This document shows, in pieces, positions 1-14,454 of a stretch of DNA of 64,000 bases. The translations under genes and the position numbers were made by a program. The DNA comes from Apostichopus japonicus. Taxonomy: Eukaryota > Echinodermata > Holothuroidea > Aspidochirotida > Stichopodidae. The notes under the pieces were generated by a model that was not told the DNA's origin, did not search any database, and worked only from the letters and a program-made list of their open reading frames with translations. The stretch is taken from contig NC_092565.1 of NCBI RefSeq assembly GCF_037975245.1, positions 1,434,499 to 1,498,498 of the forward strand, read 5' to 3'. Within the stretch, counting starts at the first letter, position 1; every line of letters begins with the position of its first letter.

Positions 1-3000
1 TTTCTACACTGATGTATTTGAGATTAAGCAGTTCACCAATTTGGAATGACATCAAAACTTTGAAACGGTGAAAATAAGATGGTCAAAAATTAATATTAGA
101 CTGTTCATTAAATTCTCACACACATTATGGGGACCCTAATAGTAAAAAAAAACCTTTGACATTACATTTAATATACATCACCTTAATCTATGCTGTTGCA
201 AATGGTGAAAAAAAAAATTCTCAAACAATAGGAGAAAGCCATATCAGTGTACATCCCTATTTTCTCTCTAATATATCAAATTGTATGAATGTAGCACATG
301 CAATAGCATATATTCTGATTAGGGCTTTCCAATCATCCCCACCCCTCATTCCCACTCAACTAGTGGAATGACATCAAAACATTATTTATACATAATATCA
401 CAATATTAGTGCGTTATGGAGGTCTGACCCTGTATAGGGTACCTAATTCCATAGTAACCCACACCACTTGACATATGCAATGAGCTAGATAGAGTGATAG
501 TGTACAAACTGTAATTTTCAGGACATATCAAACTTTACGTAGCAGGGAGAAAAGCAAATAGACGACCAAGAGGGCAGCCAAGTCAATTGGACCCCCCCAC
601 CCCTCCCCGACCCTCCATCCGATTCAACAAGGATGAATACACATAAAATCCTATGCTTTCAAATATTTGATCCTAATGATAGCCCTAGAACATACATATA
701 GCTGCTTTCCCAGTTTCCCCCTCCAGCAACACCCCCCCCCCTTTTGCCCCACATGATGGTTCCACATATGGGTGGAGCCTGTAAAAGTTGGACAAGGCTA
801 TTTTCTACACTGATGTATTTGAGATTAAGCAGTTCATCAATTTGGAATGACAACAAAACTTTGAAACGGTGGAAATAAGATGGTCAAAAATTAATATTAG
901 ACTGTTCATTAAATTCTCACACACATTATGGGGACCCTAATAGTTGGAAAAAAAAACCTTTGACATTACTTTTAATATACATCACCTTAATCTATGCTGT
1001 TGGAAATGGTGAAAAAAAAAATTCTCAAACAATAGGAGAAAGCCATATCAGTGTACATCCCTATTTTCTCTCTAATATATCAAATTGTATGAATGTAGCA
1101 CATGCAACAGCATATATTCTGATTAGGGCTTTCCAATCATCCCCACCCCTCATTCCCACTCAACTAGTGGAATGACATCAAAACATTATTTATACATAAT
1201 ATCACAATATTAGGGCATTATGGAGGTCTGACCCTGTATAGGGTACCTAATTCCATAGTAACCCACACCACTTGACATATGCAATGAGCTAGATAGAGTG
1301 ATAGTGTACAAACTGTAATTTTCAGGACATATCAAACTTTACGTAGCAGGGAGAAAAGCAAATAGACGACCAAGAGGGCAGCCAAGTCAATTGGACCCCC
1401 CCTCCGCCCTCCCCGACCCTCCATCCCATTCAACAAGGATGAATACACATAAAATCCTATGCTTTCAAATATTTGATCCTAATGATAGCCCTAGAACATA
1501 CATATAGCTGCATCCCAGTTTCCCCCTCCAGCAACACCCCCCCCCCTTTTGCCCCACATGATGGTTCCACATATGGGTGGAGCCTGTAAAAGTTGGACAA
1601 GGTTATTTTCTACACTGATGTATTTGAGATTAAGCAGTTCACCAATTTGGAATGACATCAAAACTTTGAAACGGTGAAAATAAGATGGTCAAAAATTAAT
1701 ATTAGACTGTTCATTAAATTCTCACACACATTATGGGGACCCTAATAGTGAAAAAAAACCTTTGACATTACATTTAATATACATCACCTTAATCTATGCT
1801 GTTGGAAATGGTAAAAAAAATCTTTCTCAAACAATAGGAGAAAGCCATAACAGTGTACATCCCTATTTTCTCTCTAATATATCAAATTGTATGAATGTAG
1901 CACATGCAATAGCATATATTCTGATTAGGGCTTTCCAATCATCCCCACCCCTCATTCCCACTCAACTAGTGGAATGACATCAAAACATTATTTATACATA
2001 ATATCACAATGTTAGGGCGTTATGGAGGTCTGAACCTGTATACGGTACCTGATTCCATAGTGACCCACACCACTTGCCACATGCAATGAGCTAGATAGAG
2101 TGATAGTGTACAAACTGTAATTTTCAGGACATATCAAACTTTACGTAGCAGGTAGAAAAGCAAATAGACGACCAAGAGGGCACGCAAGTCACTTGGACCC
2201 CCCCCCCCAACCCTCCTCGACCCTCCATCCCATTCAACAAGGATGAATACACATAAAATCCTATGCTTTCAAATATTTGATCCTAATGATAGCCCTAGAA
2301 CCTACATATAGCTGCTTTCCCAGTTTCCCCCTCCAGCAACACCCCCCCCCTTTTGCCCCACATGATGGTTCCACATATGGGTGGAGCCTGTAAAAGTTGG
2401 ACAAGGCTATTTTCTACACTGATGTATTTGAGATTAAGCAGTTCATCAATTTGGAATGACAACAAAACTTTGAAACGGTGGAAATAAGATGGTAAAAAAT
2501 TAATATTAGACTGCTATTAAATTCTCACACACATTATGGGGACCCTAATAGTTGGGAAAAAAAAAACATTCTACTTTACATTCAATATACATCACCTTAA
2601 TCTATGCTGTTGGAAATGGTGAAAAAAAAATTTCTCAAACAATAGGAGAAAGCCATAACAGTGTACATCCCTATTTTCTCTATAATATATCAAATTGTAT
2701 GAATGTAGCACATGCAACAGCATATATATTCTGATTAGGGCTTTCCAATCATCCCCACCCCTCATTCCCACTCAACTAGTGGAATGACATCAAAACATTA
2801 TTTATACATAATATCACATTATTAGGGCGTTATGGAGGTCTGACCCTGTATACGGTACCTGATTCCATAGTAACCCACACCACTTGCCACATGCAATGAT
2901 CTAAATAGAGTGATAGTGTACAAACTGTAATTTTCAGGACATATCAAACTTTACGTAGCAGGTAGAAAAGCAAATAGACGACCAAGAGGGCACGCAAGTC

Positions 3001-6000
3001 ACTTGGGCCCCCCCACCCCTCCCCGACCCTCCATCCCATTCAACAAGGATGAATACACATAAAATGCTTTCAAATATTTGATCCTAATGATAGCTCTAAC
3101 CTACATATAGCTGCTTTCCCAGTTTCCCCCTCTAGCAACCCCCCCCCCTTTTGCCCCACATGATGGTTCCACATATGGGTGGAGCCTGTAAAAGTTGGAC
3201 AAGGTAATTTTCTACACTGTTGTATTTGAGATTAAGCAGTTCACCAATTTGGGATGGCATGGAAACCTTGAAATGGTGGAAATAAGATGGTCAAAAATTA
3301 ATATTAGACTGTTCATTAAATTCTCACACACATTATGGGGACCCTAATAGTTGGAAAAAAAACCTTCTACTTTACATTTAATATACATCACCTTAATCTA
3401 TGCTGTTGGAAATGGTAAAAAAGTCTTTCTCAAACAATAGGAGAAAACCATAACAGCTGTGTACATCCCTATTTTCTCTCTAATATATCAAATTGTATGA
3501 ATGCAGCACATGCAACAGCATATATATTCTGATTAGGGCTTTCCAATCATCCCCACCCCTCATTCCCACTCAACTAGTGGAATGACATCAAAACATTATT
3601 TATACATAATATCACAATGTAAGGGCGTTATGGAGGTCTGACCCTGTATACGGTACCTGATTCCATAGTAACCCACACCACTTGCCACATGCAATGAGCT
3701 AGATAGTGTGATAGTGTACAAACTGTAATTTTCAAGACATATCAAACTTTACGTAGCAGGTAGAAAAGCAAATAGACGACCAAGAGGGCACGCAAGTCAC
3801 TTGGACCCCCCACCAACCCCTCCCCGACCCTCCATCCCATTCAACAAGGATGAATACACATAAAATCCTATGCTTTCAAATATTTGATCCTAATGATAGC
3901 TCTAACCTACATATAGCTGCTTTCCCAGTTTCCCCCTCTAGCAACCCCCCCCCCCCTTTTTGCCCCACATGATGGTTCCACATATGGGTGGAGCCTGTAA
4001 AAGTTGGACAAGGTAATTTTCTACACTGTTGTATTTGAGATTAAGCAGTTCACCAATTTGGAATGACATCAAAACTTTGAAACGGTGAAAATAAGATGGT
4101 CAAAAATTAATATTAGACTGTTCATTAAATTCTCACACACATTATGGGGACCCTAATAGTGAAAAAAAACCTTTGACATTACATTTAATATACATCACCT
4201 TAATCTATGCTGTTGGAAATGGTAAAAAAAATCTTTCTCAAACAATAGGAGAAAGCCATAACAGTGTACATCCCTATTTTCTCTATAATATATCAAATTG
4301 TATGAATGTAGCACATGCAACAGCATATATATTCTGATTAGGGCTTTCCAATCATCCCCACCCCTCATTCCCACTCAACTAGTGGAATGACATCAAAACA
4401 TTATTTATACATAATATCACAATATTAGGGCGTTATGGAGGTCTGACCCTGTATACGGTACCTGATTCCATAGTGACCCACACCACTTGCCACATGCAAT
4501 GAGCTAGATAGTGTGATAGTGTACAAACTGTAATTTTCAAGACATATCAAACTTTACGTAGCAGGTAGAAAAGCAAATAGACGACCAAGAGGGCACGCAA
4601 GTCACTTGGACCCCCCCCCCCACCCCGCCTCGACCCTCCATCCCATTCAACAAGGATGAATACACATAAAATCCTATGCTTTCAAATATTTGATCCTAAT
4701 GATAGCTCTAACCTACATATAGCTGCTTCCCAGTTCCCCCCTCAGCAACCCCCCCCCCGCCTTCTGCCCCACATGATGGTTCCACATATGTGTGGAGCCT
4801 GTAAATGTTGGACAAGGTAATTTTCTACACTGATGTATTTGAGATTAAGCAGTTCACCAATTTGGAATGACATCAAAACTTTGAAACGGTGAAAATAAGA
4901 TGGTCAAAAATTAATATTAGACTGTTCATTAAATTCTCACACACATTATGGGGACCCTAATAGTAAAAAAAAACCTTTGACATTACATTTAATATACATC
5001 ACCTTAATCTATGCTGTTGCAAATGGTGAAAAAAAAAATTCTCAAACAATAGGAGAAAGCCATATCAGTGTACATTCCTATTTTCTCTCTAATATATCAA
5101 ATTGTATGAATGTAGCACATGCAATAGCATATATTCTGATTAGGGCTTTCCAATCATCCCCACCCCTCATTCCCACTCAACTAGTGGAATGACATCAAAA
5201 CATTATTTATACATAATATCACAATATTAGTGCGTTATGGAGGTCTGACCCTGTATAGGGTACCTAATTCCATAGTTACCCACACCACTTGACATATGCA
5301 ATGAGCTAGATAGAGTGATAGTGTACAAACTGTAATTTTCAGGACATATCAAACTTTACGTAGCAGGGAGAAAAGCAAATAGACGACCAAGAGGGCAGCC
5401 AAGTCAATTGGACCCCCCACCCCTCCCCGACCCTCCATCCGATTCAACAAGGATGAATACACATAAAATCCTATGCTTTCAAATATTTGATCCTAATGAT
5501 AGCCCTAGAACATACATATAGCTGCTTTCCCAGTTTCCCCCTCCAGCAACACCCCCCCCCTTTTGCCCCACATGATGGTTCCACATATGGGTGGAGCCTG
5601 TAAAAGTTGGACAAGGCTATTTTCTACACTGATGTATTTGAGATTAAGCAGTTCATCAATTTGGAATGACAACAAAACTTTGAAACGGTGGAAATAAGAT
5701 GGTCAAAAATTAATATTAGACTGTTCATTAAATTCTCACACACATTATGGGGACCCTAATAGTTGGAAAAAAAAACCTTTGACATTACTTTTAATATACA
5801 TCACCTTAATCTATGCTGTTGGAAATGGTGAAAAAAAAAAATTCTCAAACAATAGGAGAAAGCCATATCAGTGTACATCCCTATTTTCTCTCTAATATAT
5901 CAAATTGTATGAATGTAGCACATGCAACAGCATATATATTCTGATTAGGGATTTCCAGTCATCCCCACCCCTCATTCCCACTCAACTAGTGGAATGACAT

Positions 6001-7382
6001 CAAAACATTATTTATACATAATATCACATTATTAGGGCGTTATGGAGGTCTGACCCTGTATAGGGTACCTGATTCCATAGTAACCCACACCACTTGCCAC
6101 ATGCAATGATCTAAATAGAGTGATAGTGTTCAAACTGTAATTTTCAGGACATATCAAACTTTACGTAGCAGGGAGAAAAGCAAATAGACGACCAAGAGGG
6201 CACGCAAGTCAATTGGACCCCCTCCCCCCTCCCCGACCCTCCATCCCGTTCAACAAGGATAAATACACATAAAATCCTATGCTTTCAAATATTTGATCCT
6301 AATGATAGCCCTAGAACATACATATAGCTGCTTTCCCAGTTTCCCCCTCCAGCAACACCCCCCCCCCTTTTGCCCCACATGATGGTTCCACATATGGGTG
6401 GAGCCTGTAAAAGTTGGACAAGGCTATTTTCTACACTGATGTATTTGAGATTAAGCAGTTCATCAATTTGGAATGACAACAAAACTTTGAAACGGTGGAA
6501 ATAAGATGGTCAAAAATTAATATTAGACTGTTCATTAAATTTTCACACACATTGGGACCCTAATAGTAAAAAAAAAACCCTTTGACATTACATTTAATAT
6601 ACATCACCTTAATCTATGCTGTTGGAAATGGTAAAAAAAATCTTTCTCAAACAATAGGAGAAAGCCATAACAGTGTACATCCCTATTTTCTCTCTAATAT
6701 ATCAAATTGTATGAATGTAGCACATGCAACAGCATATATTCTGATTAGGGCTTTCCAATCATCCCCACCCCTCATTCCCACTCAACTAGTGGAATGACAT
6801 CAAAACATTATTTATACATAATATCACAATATTAGGGCATTATGGAGGTCTGACCCTGTATAGGGTACCTAATTCCATAGTATCCCACACCACTTGACAT
6901 ATGCAATGAGCTAGATAGAGTGATAGTGTACAAACTGTAATTTTCAGGACATATCAAACTTTACGTAGCAGGGAGAAAAGCAAATAGACGACCAAGAGGG
7001 CAGCCAAGTCAATTGGACCCCCCCTCCCCCCTCCCCGACCCTCCATCCCATTCAACAAGGATGAATACACATAAAATCCTATGCTTTCAAATATTTGATC
7101 CTAATGATAGCTCTAGAACATACATATAGCTGCATCCCAGTTTCCCCCTCCAGCAACACCCCCCCCCCTTTTGCCCCACATGATGGTTCCACATATGGGT
7201 GGAGCCTGTAAAAGTTGGACAAGGTTATTTTCTACACTGATGTATTTGAGATTAAGCAGTTCACCAATTTGGAATGACATCAAAACTTTGAAACGGTGAA
7301 AATAAGATGGTAAAAAATTAATATTAGAGTGTTCATTAAATTATCACACACATTGGGACCATAATAGTACAAAAAAAAACCT

Positions 7383-10300
7383 TTGACATTACATTTAATA
7401 TACATCACCTTAATCTATGCTGTTGGAAATGGTAAAAAAAATCTTTCTCAAACAATAGGAGAAAGCCATAACAGTGTACATCCCTATTTTCTCTCTAATA
7501 TATCAAATTGTATGAATGTAGCACATGCAATAGCATATATTCTGATTAGGGCTTTCCAATCATCCCCACCCCTCATTCCCACTCAACTAGTGGAATGACA
7601 TCAAAACATTATTTATACATAATATCACAATGTTAGGGCGTTATGGAGGTCTGAACCTGTATACGGTACCTGATTCCATAGTGATCCACACCACTTGCCA
7701 CATGCAATGAGCTAGATAGAGTGATAGTGTACAAACTGTAATTTTCAGGACATATCAAACTTTACGTAGCAGGTAGAAAAGCAAATAGACGACCAAGAGG
7801 GCACGCAAGTCACTTGGACCCCCCCCAACCCTCCTCGACCCTCCATCCCATTCAACAAGGATGAATACACATAAAATCCTATGCTTTCAAATATTTGATC
7901 CTAATGATAGCCCTAGAACCTACATATAGCTGCTTTCCCAGTTTCCCCCTCCAGCAACACCCCCCCCTTTTGCCCCACATGATGGTTCCACATATGGGTG
8001 GAGCCTGTAAAAGTTGGACAAGGCTATTTTCTACACTGATGTATTTGAGATTAAGCAGTTCATCAATTTGGAATGACAACAAAACTTTGAAACGGTGGAA
8101 ATAAGATGGTCAAAAATTAATATTAGACTGTTCATTAAATTCTCACACACATTATGGGGACCCTAATAGTTGGGAAAAAAAAAACATTCTACTTTACATT
8201 CAATATACATCACCTTAATCTATGCTGTTGGAAATGGTGAAAAAAAAAATTTCTCAAACAATAGGAGAAAGCCATAACAGTGTACATCCCTATTTTCTCT
8301 ATAATATATCAAATTGTATGAATGTAGCACATGCAACAGCATATATATTCTGATTAGGGCTTTCCAATCATCCCCACCCCTCATTCCCACTCAACTAGTG
8401 GAATGACATCAAAACATTATTTATACATAATATCACATTATTAGGGCGTTATGGAGGTCTGACCCTGTATACGGTACCTGATTCCATAGTAACCCACACC
8501 ACTTGCCACATGCAATGATCTAAATAGAGTGATAGTGTACAAACTGTAATTTTCAGGACATATCAAACTTTACGTAGCAGGTAGAAAAGCATATAGACGA
8601 CCAAGAGGGCACGCAAGTCACTTGGGCCCCCCCCCACCCCTCCCCGACCCTCCATCCCATTCAACAAGGATGAATACACATAAAATGCTTTCAAATATTT
8701 GATCCTAATGATAGCTCTAACCTACATATAGCTGCTTTCCCAGTTTCCCCCTCTAGCAACCCCCCCCCCTTTTGCCCCACATGATGGTTCCACATATGGG
8801 TGGAGCCTGTAAAAGTTGGACAAGGTAATTTTCTACACTGTTGTATTTGAGATTAAGCAGTTCACCAATTTGGGATGGCATGGAAACCTTGAAATGGTGG
8901 AAATAAGATGGTCAAAAATTAATATTAGACTGTTCATTAAATTCTCACACACATTATGGGGACCCTAATAGTTGGAAAAAAAACCTTCTACTTTACATTT
9001 AATATACATCACCTTAATCTATGCTGTTGGAAATGGTAAAAAAGTCTTTCTCAAACAATAGGAGAAAACCATAACAGCTGTGTACATCCCTATTTTCTCT
9101 CTAATATATCAAATTGTATGAATGCAGCACATGCAACAGCATATATATTCTGATTAGGGCTTTCCAATCATCCCCACCCCTCATTCCCACTCAACTAGTG
9201 GAATGACATCAAAACATTATTTATACATAATATCACAATGTAAGGGCGTTATGGAGGTCTGACCCTGTATACGGTACCTGATTCCATAGTAACCCACACC
9301 ACTTGCCACATGCAATGAGCTAGATAGTGTGATAGTGTACAAACTGTAATTTTCAAGACATATCAAACTTTACGTAGCAGGTAGAAAAGCAAATAGACGA
9401 CCAAGAGGGCACGCAAGTCACTTGGACCCCCCACCAACCCCTCCCCGACCCTCCATCCCATTCAACAAGGATGAATACACATAAAATCCTATGCTTTCAA
9501 ATATTTGATCCTAATGATAGCTCTAACCTACATATAGCTGCTTTCCCAGTTTCCCCCTCTAGCAACCCCCCCCCCTTTTTGCCCCACATGATGGTTCCAC
9601 ATATGGGTGGAGCCTGTAAAAGTTGGACAAGGTAATTTTCTACACTGTTGTATTTGAGATTAAGCAGTTCCCCAATTTGGAATGACATCAAAACTTTGAA
9701 ACGGTGAAAATAAGATGGTCAAAAATTAATATTAGACTGTTCATTAAATTCTCACACACATTGGGACCCTAATAGTAAGAAAAAAAACCCTTTGACATTA
9801 CATTTAATATACATCACCTTAATCTATGCTGTTGGAAATGGTCAAAAAAATCTTTCTCAAACAATAGGAGAAAACCATATCAGTGTACATCCCTATTTTC
9901 TCTCTAATATATCAAATTGTATGAATGTAGCACATGCAACAGCATATATTCTGATTAGGGCTTTCCAATCATCCCCACCCCTCATTCCCACTCAACTAGT
10001 GGAATGACATCAAAACATTATTTATACATAATATCACAATATTAGGGCATTATGGAGGTCTGACCCTGTATAGGGTACCTAATTCCATAGTAACCCACAC
10101 CACTTGACATATGCAATGAGCTAGATAGAGTGATAGTGTACAAACTGTAATTTTCAGGACATATCAAACTTTACGTAGCAGGGAGAAAAGCAAATAGACG
10201 ACCAAGAGGGCAGCCAAGTCAATTGGACCCCCCTCCCCCTCCCCGACCCTCCATCCCATTCAACAAGGATGAATACACATAAAATCCTATGCTTTCAAAT

Positions 10301-13007
10301 ATTTGATCCTAATGATAGCCCTAGAACATACATATAGCTGCATCCCAGTTTCCCCCTCCAGCAACACCCCCCCCCCCTTTTGCCCCACATGATGGTTCCA
10401 CATATGGGTGGAGCCTGTAAAAGTTGGACAAGGTTATTTTCTACACTGATGTATTTGAGATTAAGCAGTTCACCAATTTGGAATGACATCAAAACTTTGA
10501 AACGGTGAAAATAAGATGGTAAAAAATTAATATTAGACTGTTCATTAAATTCTCACACACATTGGGACCATAATAGTACAAAAAAAAACCTTTGACATTA
10601 CATTTAATATACATCACCTTAATCTATGCTGTTGGAAATGGTAAAAAAAATCTTTCTCAAACAATAGGAGAAAGCCATAACAGTGTACATCCCTATTTTC
10701 TCTCTAATATATCAAATTGTATGAATGTAGCACATGCAATAGCATATATTCTGATTAGGGCTTTCCAATCATCCCCACCCCTCATTCCCACTCAACTAGT
10801 GGAATGACATCAAAACATTATTTATACATAATATCACAATGTTAGGGCGTTATGGAGGTCTGAACCTGTATACGGTACCTGATTCCATAGTGATCCACAC
10901 CACTTGCCACATGCAATGAGCTAGATAGAGTGATAGTGTACAAACTGTAATTTTCAGGACATATCAAACTTTACGTAGCAGGTAGAAAAGCAAATAGACG
11001 ACCAAGAGGGCACGCAAGTCACTTGGACCCCCCCCAACCCTCCTCGACCCTCCATCCCATTCAACAAGGATGAATACACATAAAATCCTATGCTTTCAAA
11101 TATTTGATCCTAATGATAGCCCTAGAACCTACATATAGCTGCTTTCCCAGTTTCCCCCTCCAGCAACACCCCCCCCCCTTTTGCCCCACATGATGGTTCC
11201 ACATATGGGTGGAGCCTGTAAAAGTTGGACAAGGCTATTTTCTACACTGATGTATTTGAGATTAAGCAGTTCATCAATTTGGAATGACAACAAAACTTTG
11301 AAACGGTGGAAATAAGATGGTAAAAAATTAATATTAGACTGTTCATTAAATTCTCACACACATTATGGGGACCCTAATAGTTGGGAAAAAAAAAAAACAT
11401 TCTACTTTACATTCAATATACATCACCTTAATCTATGCTGTTGGAAATGGTGAAAAAAAAAATTTCTCAAACAATAGGAGAAAGCCATAACAGTGTACAT
11501 CCCTATTTTCTCTATAATATATCAAATTGTATGAATGTAGCACATGCAACAGCATATATATTCTGATTAGGGCTTTCCAATCATCCCCACCCCTCATTCC
11601 CACTCAACTAGTGGAATGACATCAAAACATTATTTATACGTAATATCACATTATTAGGGCGTTATGGAGGTCTGACCCTGTATACGGTACCTGATTACAT
11701 AGTAACCCACACCACTTGCCACATGCAATGATCTAAATAGAGTGATAGTGTACAAACTGTAATTTTCAGGACATATCAAACTTTACGTAGCAGGTAGAAA
11801 AGCAAATAGACGACCAAGAGGGCACGCAAGTCACTTGGGCCCCCCCCCCCCACCCCTCCCCGACCCTCCATCCCATTCAACAAGGATGAATACACATAAA
11901 ATGCTTTCAAATATTTGATCCTAATGATAGCTCTAACCTACATATAGCTGCTTTCCCAGTTTCCCCCTCTAGCAACCCCCCCCCCTTTTGCCCCACATGA
12001 TGGTTCCACATATGGGTGGAGCCTGTAAAAGTTGGACAAGGTAATTTTCTATACTGTTGTATTTGAGATTAAGCAGTTCACCAATTTGGGATGGCATGGA
12101 AACCTTGAAATGGTGGAAATAAGATGGTCAAAAATTAATATTAGACTGTTCATTAAATTCTCACACACATTATGGGGACCCTAATAGTTGGAAAAAAAAC
12201 CTTCTACTTTACATTTAATATACATCACCTTAATCTATGCTGTTGGAAATGGTAAAAAAGTCTTTCTCAAAAAATAGGAGAAAACCATAACAGCTGTGTA
12301 CATCCCTATTTTCTCTCTAATATATCAAATTGTATGAATGCAGCACATGCAACAGCATATATATTCTGATTAGGGCTTTCCAATCATCCCCACCCCTCAT
12401 TCCCACTCAACTAGTGGAATGACATCAAAACATTATTTATACATAATATCACAATGTAAGGGCGTTATGGAGGTCTGACCCTGTATACGGTACCTGATTC
12501 CATAGTAACCCACACCACTTGCCACATGCAATGAGCTAGATAGTGTGATAGTGTACAAACTGTAATTTTCAAGACATATCAAACTTTACGTAGCAGGTAG
12601 AAAAGCAAATAGACGACCAAGAGGGCACGCAAGTCACTTGGACCCCCCACCAACCCCTCCCCGACCCTCCATCCCATTCAACAAGGATGAATACACATAA
12701 AATCCTATGCTTTCAAATATTTGATCCTAATGATAGCTCTAACCTACATATAGCTGCTTTCCCAGTTTCCCCCTCTAGCAACCCCCCCCCCTTTTTGCCC
12801 CACATGATGGTTCCACATATGGGTGGAGCCTGTAAAAGTTGGACAAGGTAATTTTCTACACTGTTGTATTTGAGATTAAGCAGTTCACCAATTTGGAATG
12901 ACATCAAAACTTTGAAACGGTGAAAATAAGATGGTCAAAAATTAATATTAGACTGTTCATTAAATTCTCACACACATTATGGGGACCCTAATAGTAAAAA
13001 AAAACCT
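7383..13007 (+). repeat. Higher-order block pair inside the satellite
   Basis: Units starting near 7383, 8190 and 8990 match, in order, units starting near 10592, 11400 and 12205. The second unit of each trio has ACATTCTACTTTACATTCAA. The third has AAAAAAGTCTTTCTC, ACAGCTGTGTACATC and GGGATGGCATGGAAACC. The same trio also occurs near 1762-4170. This shows duplication in blocks of about 3 units (about 2.4 kb) rather than one unit at a time. Confidence 0.8.
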
Positions 13008-14454
13008 TTGACATTACATTTAATATACATCACCTTAATCTATGCTGTTGGAAATGGTGAAAAAAAAAATTCTCAAACAATAGGAGAAAGCCATATCAGT
13101 GTACATCCCTATTTTCTCTCTAATATATCAAATTGTATGAATGTAGCACATGCAATAGCATATATTCTGATTAGGGCTTTCCAATCATCCCCACCCCTCA
13201 TTCCCACTCAACTAGTGGAATGACATCAAAACATTATTTATACATAATATCACAATATTAGTGCGTTATGGAGGTCTGACCCTGTATAGGGTACCTAATT
13301 CCATAGTAACCCACACCACTTGACATATGCAATGAGCTAGATAGAGTGATAGTGTACAAACTGTAATTTTCAGGACATATCAAACTTTACGTAGCAGGGA
13401 GAAAAGCAAATAGACGACCAAGAGGGCAGCCAAGTCAATTGGACCCCCCCACCCCTCCCCGACCCTCCATCCGATTCAACAAGGATGAATACACATAAAA
13501 TCCTATGCTTTCAAATATTTGATCCTAATGATAGCCCTAGAACATACATATAGCTGCTTTCCCAGTTTCCCCCTCCAGCAACACCCCCCCCCTTTTGCCC
13601 CACATGATGGTTCCACATATGGGTGGAGCCTGTAAAAGTTGGACAAGGCTATTTTCTACACTGATGTATTTGAGATTAAGCAGTTCATCAATTTGGAATG
13701 ACAACAAAACTTTGAAACGGTGGAAATAAGATGGTCAAAAATTAATATTAGACTGTTCATTAAATTCTCACACACATTATGGGGACCCTAATAGTTGGAA
13801 AAAAAAACCTTTGACATTACTTTTAATATACATCACCTTAATCTATGCTGTTGGAAATGGTGAAAAAAAAAAATCTCAAACATTAGGAGAAAGCCATATC
13901 AGTGTACATCCCTATTTTCTCTCTAATATATCAAATTGTATGAATGTAGCACATGCAACAGCATATATATTCTGATTAGGGATTTCCAGTCATCCCCACC
14001 CCTCATTCCCACTCAACTAGTGGAATGACATCAAAACATTATTTATACATAATATCACATTATTAGGGCGTTATGGAGGTCTGACCCTGTATAGGGTACC
14101 TGATTCCATAGTAACCCACACCACTTGCCACATGCAATGATCTAAATAGAGTGATAGTGTTCAAACTGTAATTTTCAAGACATATCAAACTTTACGTAGC
14201 AGGGAGAAAAGCAAATAGACGACCAAGAGGGCACGCAAGTCAATTGGACCCCCTCCCCCCTCCCCGACCCTCCATCCCGTTCAACAAGGATGAATACACA
14301 TAAAATCCTATGCTTTCAAATATTTGATCCTAATGATAGCCCTAGAACATACATATAGCTGCTTTCCCAGTTTCCCCCTCCAGCAACACCCCCCCCCCTT
14401 TTGCCCCACATGATGGTTCCACATATGGGTGGAGCCTGTAAAAGTTGGACAAGG

